A stretch of DNA of 8,985 nt from Coprococcus sp. (GTDB taxonomy: Bacteria > Bacillota > Clostridia > Lachnospirales > Lachnospiraceae), in contig JAEDHX010000075.1 of the NCBI GenBank assembly GCA_016296785.1, positions 1-8,985 on the forward strand, written 5' to 3'. The notes under the pieces were generated by a model. That model saw only the letters and a program-made list of their open reading frames with translations. It ran no database searches and was not told the origin of the DNA. Shown here piece after piece: positions 1 to 5,487 of this stretch; position 1 is the first letter of the stretch, and the number at the start of each line of letters is the position of its first letter. The position numbers and the translations under genes are program-made.

Positions 1-143
1 TGGTGGGTAAAGGACACAAAGTTTAAGTGGTTTTCTCATTTAGTTTTTTGTATAATATTACTTGATAGAGCATGAAGAAGCATAGTTCTGGCCAATTAGG
101 TGCTCTTAATCCTTTTATGCGATTAAGATATGGTTGTTGCAGA

Positions 144-152
144 TGATATAAT
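144..152 (+). promoter_or_regulatory. Extended -10 promoter element (TGATATAAT)
   Basis: TG-A-TATAAT is a perfect extended -10 box. No good -35 lies 16-18 bases upstream. Transcription would start near 159, leaving a very short leader before the GGGGG ribosome binding site (162-166) of the ORF at 171. Inference from motif only. Confidence 0.4.
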
Positions 153-170
153 GAATAATATGGGGGACGT

Positions 171-344
171 ATGAAATTTATTGGAATAAGAAGAGTGTTT
201 TCAACTCAGAATGAAGAGCAATATTCCACAATAGGTGCATTTTGGGATGAGATGTCTAAATTACATGGAATAGAGAATATTATGGGACTAGGTTGTAATT
301 GGACGGATAAATCAATAGCTTACGAGTTTCTTTTTTTGTTGTAA
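171..344 (+). pseudogene. Truncated GyrI-like / effector-binding domain protein
   Basis: This ORF encodes only 57 residues, with an ATG start and a GGGGG ribosome binding site 4 bases upstream. The residues resemble the start of GyrI-like (AraC-type effector-binding) small-molecule-binding domains: an N-terminal beta strand (MKFIGIRR), then NEEQYSTIGAFWDEM, an alpha helix, and GLGCNWTDKSIAYE. Stand-alone domains of this family usually run to about 150 residues, so two thirds are missing. After the TAA at 342-344 the same frame stays open to a TGA at 474-476, but those 43 residues do not resemble the rest of the domain. Most likely a remnant damaged by a nonsense or frameshift mutation followed by deletion; a functional small protein cannot be excluded. 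The family match is from memory of the domain pattern, not from a search. Confidence 0.5.
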
Positions 345-367
345 GAATACAAGACACATGTTATAAT
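339..367 (+). promoter_or_regulatory. Promoter, probably for the 49-aa peptide gene
   Basis: TTGTAA (339-344), a 17-base spacer and TATAAT (362-367), with a TG at 359-360 giving an extended -10. It overlaps the stop codon of the truncated ORF at 171. Transcription would start near 374 and leave a leader of about 150 bases, containing the tandem repeats at 433-483, before the gene at 525. Confidence 0.6.
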
Positions 368-432
368 GAGTGTGGTTTGTGTTTTTGACATTAATATTTG
401 TTATCGGTTTGCGGCAAATAAAGGAGAAACAG

Positions 433-483
433 CAGATATAACAGATATAATTAGTGAATATATAGTGAATATATGATGAATAT
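433..483 (+). repeat. Short tandem repeats (2 x 9 bp, then about 3 x 11 bp)
   Basis: CAGATATAA occurs twice head to tail (433-441, 442-450). One base later TAGTGAATATA occurs twice (452-462, 463-473), followed by a degenerate third copy (TGATGAATAT, 474-483). The 11-bp period is close to one DNA helical turn. The array lies between a good promoter and the 49-aa gene, so it would be in the transcribed leader. It may be a binding array or simple slippage of AT-rich DNA. Confidence 0.8.
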
Positions 484-524
484 CTTGATAATAGAATAAA
501 TACAGTTGAAAGGAGTACTTATAC

Positions 525-674
525 ATGGAGAAAGCGTATAAGACAATGAAACACTCAGGTACATTAAGTATTTCGCTTGGTGTTATAACTATTGTTGTAG
601 GACTTGTAACAGGAATACTATTACTGTCATCAGGTGGGGTTTTATTAAGAAACAAAAGACATATTGTTTGGTAG
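525..674 (+). CDS. Small single-span membrane protein (49 aa)
   Basis: The ATG at 525 is preceded by AGGAG (511-515) at 9 bases, and the 49-codon ORF ends at TAG 672-674. The product has a charged N-terminus (MEKAYKTMKHSG), one hydrophobic segment at about residues 14-41 rich in Gly, Val, Ile and Leu, and a basic tail (RNKRH) just after it. The positive tail suggests an N-out/C-in helix, although both flanks carry charge. Small proteins of this pattern (MEKAYKTMK, a Gly/Ile/Val helix, then LLKNK-like) are, as far as I recall, common uncharacterised proteins in Clostridia. It has its own promoter (339-367) and a terminator directly after it, so it is a stand-alone transcription unit. Function unknown. 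Confidence 0.75.
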   Translation: MEKAYKTMKHSGTLSISLGVITIVVGLVTGILLLSSGGVLLRNKRHIVW

Positions 675-695
675 AAAACAATAACAGGTAAGGAT

Positions 696-727
696 AAGGG
701 AAGCTATGCTTCCTTTTCTTTTTATTA
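696..727 (+). terminator. Intrinsic terminator of the 49-aa peptide gene
   Basis: A 9-bp stem (696-704 with 708-716, one G-U pair, core GGAAGC/GCTTCC) with a 3-base loop is followed by a T-rich tract. It begins 22 bases after the stop codon at 674. Confidence 0.8.
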
Positions 728-805
728 ATATTTATCTGATATACCGCATACAGATTATCATAGAGATTAAATATATATAAGAATAAATATATGAAGATTT
801 TAGGG

Positions 806-834
806 TTGACATTACGTATATTATTGTGTTAAAG
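806..834 (+). promoter_or_regulatory. Probable promoter of the T-box/leuA transcript
   Basis: A consensus -35 (TTGACA, 806-811) is followed after 17 bases by a weak -10 (TTAAAG, 829-834). A second TTGACA (835-840) and a GATAAT (843-848) are also present but are not correctly spaced from partners. The exact -10 is uncertain, though a start at about 840-856 fits the 5' edge of the T-box. Confidence 0.45.
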
Positions 835-850
835 TTGACAAAGATAATAC

Positions 851-1111
851 GATGAAGAGGAATAGTAGGATTGCTGATGCTTTCAGAGAGCCATCGGTTG
901 GTGTGAGATGGCAGCTTGAGGATATCTGAACTCGCCTCGGAGTAGCCCGCTGAACATTATAGTAGGATGGGACGGATTCTGACCGTTATAGCAGAAGGAT
1001 ATACGACTTGGTAGTCTGTATCTGTAACGAGAGCATACGATTAAGTATGAAATAGAGTGGTACCGCGTGAAACTTACGTCTCTATATTAGAGAATGGGTT
1101 TCATTTTTTTT
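851..1111 (+). ncRNA. T-box riboswitch, leucine specific (CTC specifier)
   Basis: A cis-acting leader that senses uncharged tRNA and controls leuA by antitermination. Visible parts are: the Stem I 5' strand (GATGAAGAGGAATAGTA, 851-867); the distal Stem I hairpin GCCATC/GATGGC (890-895, 907-912) with loop GGTTGGTGTGA; the specifier region GAACTCG with CTC at 931-933; a Stem III hairpin CATAC/GTATG (1034-1038, 1045-1049); and the T-box sequence AGAGTGGTACCGCG (1054-1067). The specifier CTC reads tRNA-Leu(GAG). The bulge TGGT (1058-1061) can pair with ACCA, which fits the A73 discriminator of tRNA-Leu. The antiterminator pairs AGAG (1054-1057) with CTCT (1080-1083) and CGT (1066-1068) with ACG (1076-1078). 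The competing terminator takes the same TCTCT. The downstream leucine gene supports the specificity. Confidence 0.95.
1068..1111 (+). terminator. T-box regulated intrinsic terminator
   Basis: An outer stem TGAAAC/GTTTCA (1068-1073, 1098-1103) continues through G-U and A-T pairs to an inner stem TCTCT/AGAGA (1079-1083, 1089-1093) with loop ATATT, followed by eight T (1104-1111). It shares 1079-1083 with the antiterminator, so the two folds exclude each other. Confidence 0.9.
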
Positions 1112-1198
1112 GCCACATTTATATATACGTTACAGAATCCTAAAAGGTACATATTGGCATGGTTTTTATGAGCTAATTACAAACAGGAGGTAGTATTT

Positions 1199-2860
1199 AT
1201 GAAGAATTATCAGAATTACAAGCGTGGATATTATATGCCACCGGCACAGTCAACAGACTGGGTAAACAAAGAGTATATTGATAAAGCACCAATATGGTGT
1301 AGTGTTGACCTTAGAGATGGTAATCAGGCACTTATTGTTCCTATGAGCTTAGATGAGAAGCTTGATTTCTTTAAGGAGCTTGTTCGTATTGGATTTAAGG
1401 AAATTGAAATTGGTTTTCCTGCAGCGTCAGAAACAGAGTACGAATTCTGTAGGACACTTATTGAAAATGATTTGATTCCTGATGATGTTACAATCCAGGT
1501 GCTTACCCAGGCAAGACCTCATATTATTGAGAAAACCTTCAAGGCAATTGATGGTGCAAAGAATGCGATTGTACATTTGTATAATTCAACATCATATGCA
1601 CAGAGAACACAGGTGTTTAGAAAATCAAGAGAAGAAATATTACAGATAGCAGTTGATGGAGCGAAGCTTCTTAATAAGATGGCTGAGGAGTATGGTGTAG
1701 ATTATCCATTTGAGTATTCTCCTGAGAGCTTTACAGGTACAGAGATAGACTTTGCATTAGAGGTATGTAATGCTGTAATAAAGGAGTGGAATCCAACTCC
1801 TGAAAGAAAGGTAATAATAAATCTTCCTGCAACAGTTGAGATGTCTTTGCCACATGTATATGCAAGCCAGATAGAATACATGAGCAAGAACCTTGTTGAT
1901 AGAGAGAATGTAATATTATCACTTCACCCTCATAATGACAGAGGCTGTGGTGTGGCAGATGCTGAGCTTGGTTTGCTTGCAGGTGCTGACAGAATTGAAG
2001 GAACCTTATTTGGTAATGGTGAAAGAACCGGTAATGTAGACATTATTACACTTGCCATGAATATGTTTACACATGGCGTAGACCCTGAACTTGATTTCAC
2101 TGATATACCTAGTCTTACAGAATTATATGAGCGTGTTACTAACATGCATGTATATGAGCGTTCTCCATATACAGGTAAGCTTGTATTTGCAGCATTCTCA
2201 GGTTCACATCAGGATGCAATTGCAAAGGGCATGAAGTACAGAGAAGAGCAGGGCGATGGAATGTGGACAGTTCCGTATCTGCCTCTTAATCCTGAAGATA
2301 TTGGAAGAAAGTATGATGGCGATGTAATTAGAATTAACAGCCAGTCAGGTAAGGGCGGAATCGGATATCTGCTCCAGTCAAAATATGGCTTTGACCTTCC
2401 TGCTAAGTTCAGAGAGGATCTTGGATATACTGTTAAGGATGTTTCTGATAAGGCTCACAAGGAGCTTAGTGCCAGGGAAGTACTTGATATATTCCAGAGT
2501 ACATATGTAAATGTATCTGCACCTGTTGAGATGCTTGAGAATCATTTCGTTCAGGGGGATGGAATATCTACAGAGATTACAATATTAAAGCATGGTGTCA
2601 GAAAGGTTTACCATGGCAAGGGTAACGGAAGACTTGATGCTGTAAGTAATGCGATTAAAAAACATTTTGCTATTGACTTTAAGATTATCTGCTATGAGGA
2701 GCATTCGCTTCAGGTAGGTTCGAACTCACAGGCTGTTGCTTATGTAGGAATAGAAACACCGGATGGCAAGGTAACCTGGGGTGCAGGAATTAAGAACGAT
2801 ATTATTGATGCTTCAGTGCATGCACTTGTCAGCTCAGTTAACAGAACAGGCGTATTATAA
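1199..2860 (+). CDS. leuA: 2-isopropylmalate synthase, long form (LeuA type 2)
   Basis: Catalyses the first committed step of leucine synthesis in the cytoplasm: acetyl-CoA plus 2-ketoisovalerate gives 2-isopropylmalate. The 553-residue product starts with the N-terminal extension typical of the type 2 (Mycobacterium/Corynebacterium-like) group (PPAQSTDWVNKEYIDKAP). A TIM-barrel domain follows, about 28-300, with DLRDGNQAL (37-45; R39 and D40 in the active site), HPHNDRG (243-249; metal ligands H243 and H245) and GNGERTGN (272-279; N279). A linker subdomain has SGSHQDAI (334-341). The C-terminal regulatory domain, about 440-550, contains GKGNGRLDA (473-481) and is the expected leucine feedback site. 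The ATG is set by AGGAGG (1185-1190) at 8 bases. Full length with all key residues present. Expression is under the leucine T-box just upstream; no other leu gene follows, so it is monocistronic. Confidence 0.97.
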   Translation: MKNYQNYKRGYYMPPAQSTDWVNKEYIDKAPIWCSVDLRDGNQALIVPMSLDEKLDFFKELVRIGFKEIEIGFPAASETEYEFCRTLIENDLIPDDVTIQVLTQARPHIIEKTFKAIDGAKNAIVHLYNSTSYAQRTQVFRKSREEILQIAVDGAKLLNKMAEEYGVDYPFEYSPESFTGTEIDFALEVCNAVIKEWNPTPERKVIINLPATVEMSLPHVYASQIEYMSKNLVDRENVILSLHPHNDRGCGVADAELGLLAGADRIEGTLFGNGERTGNVDIITLAMNMFTHGVDPELDFTDIPSLTELYERVTNMHVYERSPYTGKLVFAAFSGSHQDAIAKGMKYREEQGDGMWTVPYLPLNPEDIGRKYDGDVIRINSQSGKGGIGYLLQSKYGFDLPAKFREDLGYTVKDVSDKAHKELSAREVLDIFQSTYVNVSAPVEMLENHFVQGDGISTEITILKHGVRKVYHGKGNGRLDAVSNAIKKHFAIDFKIICYEEHSLQVGSNSQAVAYVGIETPDGKVTWGAGIKNDIIDASVHALVSSVNRTGVL

Positions 2861-2863
2861 AAC

Positions 2864-2905
2864 AAAAAAGATATGTCAGGGCATATGCTCCGGCATATCT
2901 TTTTT
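2864..2905. terminator. Bidirectional intrinsic terminator between leuA and the CBS gene
   Basis: The stem pairs GATATG (2870-2875) with CATATC (2894-2899) and extends inward through TC/GG and, past one mismatch, GGGC/GCTC around an ATAT loop. An A run (2864-2869) precedes it and a T run (2900-2905) follows, so it can work for leuA on plus and for the CBS gene on minus. Confidence 0.9.
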
Positions 2906-2968
2906 GTTACATGCTCAAATACTTGGCGTTCCCAAATAAGGTCTTTTATAAATGAATTGAATAATCAG

Positions 2969-3376
2969 CTAATTTACAAGCTTCTTATAACAATAGCTGA
3001 TAATATCCTTACGGGTAACAATTCCTATAAATTTGTTCTGGTCATCAACTACAGGAACAAAATTCTGAGCCATCGCTCTTGCAATCAAATCCTCCATATT
3101 AGAATTAATTGATACCGAAGCATATTCAAGCTTCTTCGAAATGTCATTTAAATGAATCGATTCCGTATCAGTAACATTTACTAAGCCGGATGCTTTGCAA
3201 TGCCACAAAATATCACCTTCAGTAATTGTTCCGACGTATTCACCATTCTTTGAAAGTATTGGAATAGCTGAATATTTATGTATCTCCATCTTCTCAAGAA
3301 TCTGACGCAGAGAATATGTATCTTCAATATATGCGACCTCACTTTTAGGGGTTAAAAAAAACAAAATATTCTTCAT
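2969..3376 (-). CDS. Stand-alone tandem CBS domain protein
   Basis: A soluble 135-residue protein made almost entirely of two CBS domains, which as a pair usually bind adenine nucleotides. CBS1 spans about residues 10-60 (VGTITEGDIL at 48-57) and CBS2 about 83-130 (NFVPVVDDQNKFIGIVTRKD, 105-124, the best conserved part). There is no enzyme or membrane domain, so the role is probably regulatory. Size and layout resemble the small CBS proteins CbpB/DarB that bind c-di-AMP in Firmicutes, but this is analogy, not proof. I chose the ATG at 3376: GGAG (3386-3389) sits 9 bases before it, whereas the in-frame ATG at 3391, which would add 5 residues, has no ribosome binding site. The gene has its own promoter (3426-3454) and shares the terminator at 2864-2905 with leuA. 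Confidence 0.85.
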   Translation of the reverse strand: MKNILFFLTPKSEVAYIEDTYSLRQILEKMEIHKYSAIPILSKNGEYVGTITEGDILWHCKASGLVNVTDTESIHLNDISKKLEYASVSINSNMEDLIARAMAQNFVPVVDDQNKFIGIVTRKDIISYCYKKLVN

Positions 3377-3385
3377 GTGTGTAAT

Positions 3386-3389
3386 CTCC
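3386..3389 (-). promoter_or_regulatory. Ribosome binding site deciding the CBS gene start
   Basis: GGAG on the minus strand lies 9 bases before the ATG at 3376 and inside the first codons of the alternative ATG at 3391. The upstream ATG has only TTTACATCAA before it. Confidence 0.7.
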
Positions 3390-3425
3390 ATTTGATGTAA
3401 ATAATAGTAACAAGCTTATAAATCA

Positions 3426-3454
3426 ATTATAAAATACGGAACTATTAACTTCAA
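3426..3454 (-). promoter_or_regulatory. Promoter of the CBS domain gene
   Basis: On the minus strand TTGAAG (3454-3449), a 17-base spacer and a perfect TATAAT (3431-3426). Transcription would start near 3419, giving a leader of about 43 bases before the ATG at 3376. Confidence 0.7.
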
Positions 3455-3580
3455 CTTATATTCTCTTAAATATTTGTGAACAACTCATTAAGCTTTTTGG
3501 AGAAAGGTGGACATATCGTAAGGCAAAACACAATATTTCAACCATCCTCACGGATGCATCTAATATAGCAATATTTTTTG

Positions 3581-3609
3581 TTGTTAATTGTCGGATAGTT
3601 TGGTATTAT
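3581..3609 (+). promoter_or_regulatory. Promoter of the coiled-coil membrane protein gene
   Basis: TTGTTA (3581-3586), a 17-base spacer and TATTAT (3604-3609). A start near 3616 would put the AAGGAGG box at 3627 about 11 bases into the transcript. The rest of the gap between 3392 and 3626 shows no gene. Confidence 0.6.
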
Positions 3610-3626
3610 AGAAATATCTATAGGGT

Positions 3627-3633
3627 AAGGAGG
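3627..3633 (+). promoter_or_regulatory. Strong ribosome binding site for a TTG start
   Basis: AAGGAGG, 11 bases before the TTG at 3645. The next in-frame ATG (residue 18) has no comparable site, so the rare start codon is the best choice. Confidence 0.7.
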
Positions 3634-3644
3634 TTACTGTAGCA

Positions 3645-4754
3645 TTGGATAATGTTTTTCAAGATAATCAGGAATACCTGATAGGCGCTAGAAAGATGGT
3701 GTCTACAGTTGAAGATTTGCGTGATGACTTAGAAGCTGCTAAGAATACGCAGAAGAAGATGACGAAGAGTATAGCTCAGGAAGAGAAATCTATTACTGAC
3801 GAAATAAATTCTACGTTAAAGAAAAGAAAAGATGAAATTGCCGACAGCTATGATAAGCAGATAGATGCCAACAATTCAAAGATTAAGCAGATGCAGTCTA
3901 AGAAGGATAAGAAGAAGAATGAGAGGATGGAAGCCCGTATTGATAATGAGACGGCTGAGCTCCGTGAACAGAACAGACAGCTTAAGATAGAGACAAAGAC
4001 TCTGTTTAAGCAGAATCATGTTCCTGCATTTTGTAACTCGAACTTTTATTATTATTTGTTCTCACCAAAAGGCTTTGATGAGATATTGAGACTGTTTTTT
4101 ATAATTCTTGCGTTTTGTGTATGTGTTCCTGCTGTGGTTGTTGGAGTGCTGCTTGTTACTAAGTTTAAAGAGGGCTCACATACAGCAGCTTGTATACTAA
4201 TTGCCGCATTAATTATAATTGTTGAATTTATATTGTACTTCATCATATTTAATTTAACAAAGGTGAAGCACAGAGATTCCATTATGGAGGGCCGAAAGAC
4301 ACGTAACACAATTCGTGCAAATGAGAAGGCAATCAAGGCAATTAAGAATTCCATAGCAAAGGATAAGGACGAAAGCATTTACAATCTCGGTAAGTATGAT
4401 GACAAGATTAAGCAGCTTACAGATGAAGGCAATGAGATTAGTGGTCAGAAGATGGATGCGCTTAAGGTATTTGAATCAGAGACAAAGCAGGTTATCACTG
4501 ATGAGATAGTTGGCAGAAGACAACCGAAGGTAGATTCCATGAAGGAAGAGCTTAAGCAGATTAATTCCAAGATTTCTTCTATGGAAGAGAGACTTTCGGG
4601 GCTTGAGCTTACACTTACTAACCAATATGAGACTTATCTTGGAAAGGATCTTTGTACTGAAGAGAAGTTATCTGACCTTATTGCCATTATGGAAGAAGGC
4701 TCTGCTAGTACAGTTTCTGAGGCCATCAAGATTTATAAAGGCGATGACAAATAA
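3645..4754 (+). CDS. Coiled-coil protein with two membrane segments, function unknown
   Basis: I do not recognise this 369-residue protein as a named family. It has three parts. Residues 1-125 are highly charged (Lys/Glu/Gln/Asp rich) with heptad-like spacing, so probably coiled coil. After an aromatic stretch (NFYYYLF, 133-139) come two hydrophobic segments, about 149-172 and 181-203, separated by a short polar turn (KFKEGSH), forming a helical hairpin. Residues 205-350 are again charged and coiled-coil-like (EELKQINSKISSMEERL, 301-317), ending in a less charged tail. Both long arms are most simply placed in the cytoplasm, with the hairpin in the membrane. There is no signal peptide, nucleotide-binding loop or catalytic motif. 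Translation starts at TTG, supported by AAGGAGG. The last 22 bases overlap the convergent yyaC-like gene. A scaffold or membrane-organising role is possible but unsupported. Confidence 0.8.
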   Translation: MDNVFQDNQEYLIGARKMVSTVEDLRDDLEAAKNTQKKMTKSIAQEEKSITDEINSTLKKRKDEIADSYDKQIDANNSKIKQMQSKKDKKKNERMEARIDNETAELREQNRQLKIETKTLFKQNHVPAFCNSNFYYYLFSPKGFDEILRLFFIILAFCVCVPAVVVGVLLVTKFKEGSHTAACILIAALIIIVEFILYFIIFNLTKVKHRDSIMEGRKTRNTIRANEKAIKAIKNSIAKDKDESIYNLGKYDDKIKQLTDEGNEISGQKMDALKVFESETKQVITDEIVGRRQPKVDSMKEELKQINSKISSMEERLSGLELTLTNQYETYLGKDLCTEEKLSDLIAIMEEGSASTVSEAIKIYKGDDK

Positions 4755-5308
4755 TCATTAGCATATATTAGGGCATTTCCGATACAATCAGCCATCTTCT
4801 TTACCAGATATAGTCTGGTGTTTTGAAGAAGCATGGAGCCCGGTTTGCCCGACTGGTTAACTATTCCGGTAATAGAGATATCTCCTATTGCCGGAAGTTT
4901 TTTATTTACACCCTTTCCCGGATAGATGTACGTGTTGCTTAGGGTAATAAGCCCGATGTCCTTAGCCATACCAAGAGATGCATCGATGGCTATGATAAAG
5001 GGATTACTGTATTCATTATATATTTCTCTTATTGTGTCTTTTAAGTTAAGTGCATGAACCGGGTATTTTAGTGTACCATTAACCCCAAATGTACAGTTGT
5101 TTTCAAGAAGGAAGTCACCTACAAGCGGACCTAGAGCATCGCCGGTTGCTCTGTCTGTGCCTATGCATACAACAATAATATCACTGTAATTTCCTTCGGC
5201 TTCATGGATCATGGTAATTATTGCATTTCCCAAATTAATATAGATTTCCTCGTCTTGAGGATTAAAATATTCAATTCTTTTTTTTCTTGAATTACTTAAT
5301 ATACTCAT
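4733..5308 (-). CDS. yyaC: YyaC-type sporulation protein (DUF1256)
   Basis: A 191-residue protein matching the YyaC family, which shares a fold with the spore germination protease GPR and with hydrogenase-maturation peptidases. Diagnostic stretches are IIVVCIGTDRATGDALGPLV (44-63), FIIAIDASLG (104-113), and KLPAIGDISITGIVN (137-151). By comparison with GPR, D57 (TGD) and D109 (IDA) are the likely catalytic acidic residues; this is inference. YyaC is associated with spore formation, but its substrate is not known to me. I prefer the ATG at 5308. The frame is open further, to a TTG at 5359 that would add 17 residues, but that codon coincides with the -35 of the likely promoter (5331-5359). The ribosome site at 5308 is weak (AGGG at only 4 bases), so the start is not certain. 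The 3' end overlaps the convergent gene by 22 bases. Confidence 0.88.
   Translation of the reverse strand: MSILSNSRKKRIEYFNPQDEEIYINLGNAIITMIHEAEGNYSDIIVVCIGTDRATGDALGPLVGDFLLENNCTFGVNGTLKYPVHALNLKDTIREIYNEYSNPFIIAIDASLGMAKDIGLITLSNTYIYPGKGVNKKLPAIGDISITGIVNQSGKPGSMLLQNTRLYLVKKMADCIGNALIYANDYLSSPL
4864..4903 (+). terminator. Intrinsic terminator located inside the yyaC coding region
   Basis: On the plus strand TTCCGGTAATAG (4864-4875) pairs with CTATTGCCGGAA (4885-4896) over 12 bp with one G-U pair. After one bulged C, two more pairs close an ATAT loop (4878-4881). Six T follow (4898-4903). It lies 110 bases past the stop of the coiled-coil gene and is the only good terminator for it. On the minus strand the same bases encode the conserved KLPAIGDISITGIV segment of YyaC, and no T run follows in that direction. 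Confidence 0.75.
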
Positions 5309-5330
5309 ATAACCCTGCTTATTTTGTTCT

Positions 5331-5359
5331 TCTATATAGAGTATTACCAAATATCCCAA
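5331..5359 (-). promoter_or_regulatory. Candidate promoter of yyaC
   Basis: On the minus strand TTGGGA (5359-5354), a 17-base spacer and TATAGA (5336-5331) fit a vegetative promoter moderately. The same stretch also contains GGTAATACT (5348-5340), which fits the GGnnAnAnT -10 pattern of forespore sigma-F; a possible -35 GAGTA (5368-5364) lies 15 bases upstream. Which reading is right cannot be decided here. Confidence 0.4.
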
Positions 5360-5420
5360 TGTTTACTCAAAAAAATATGTCGTAATAGGAAATAAAAAGT
5401 ATTGCTAATTGGGGCAACTT

Positions 5421-5451
5421 ATGACAATATTTGATAATTTGCAAATACAAT
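5421..5451 (+). promoter_or_regulatory. Candidate promoter of the LysM gene
   Basis: ATGACA (5421-5426) with TACAAT (5446-5451) at a long 19-base spacing. An alternative in the same place is TTGGGG (5409-5414), 18 bases and GATAAT (5433-5438). Either would serve the gene starting at 5488. Confidence 0.35.
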
Positions 5452-5475
5452 GAATGTTATGATTTTACAAAAAAA

Positions 5476-5480
5476 GGGAG
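5476..5480 (+). promoter_or_regulatory. Ribosome binding site deciding the LysM gene start
   Basis: GGGAG, 7 bases before the ATG at 5488. The frame is open back to a TTG at 5431, but that codon overlaps the candidate -10 region and has no ribosome binding site. Confidence 0.75.
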
Positions 5481-5487
5481 TGGAATC

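Noticed and set aside
366..476. Possible 36-residue ORF from ATG 366
   Set aside because: No ribosome binding site, its ATG overlaps the -10 box of the promoter at 339-367, and it contains the tandem repeats; it is only the tail of the frame of the broken ORF.
401..655. 84-residue minus-strand ORF opposite the 49-aa gene
   Set aside because: No ribosome binding site or family pattern is seen. The plus-strand gene at 525 has a ribosome site, promoter and terminator and explains the region better.
2873..3112. 79-residue plus-strand ORF after leuA
   Set aside because: It starts in the leuA terminator and lies antisense to the CBS gene, whose protein pattern is clear.
3543..3556. Small hairpin CATCC/GGATG upstream of the coiled-coil gene
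   Set aside because: Only 5 bp, no T run, and outside the predicted transcript; likely chance.
3433..3640. Open plus-strand frame before the coiled-coil gene
   Set aside because: No ATG or other start with a ribosome binding site, and it overlaps promoters on both strands. Residues match nothing I know.
5431..5487. N-terminal extension of the LysM protein from TTG 5431
   Set aside because: The TTG overlaps the candidate promoter, has no ribosome site, and the 19 extra residues do not resemble anything. GGGAG before ATG 5488 decides the start.
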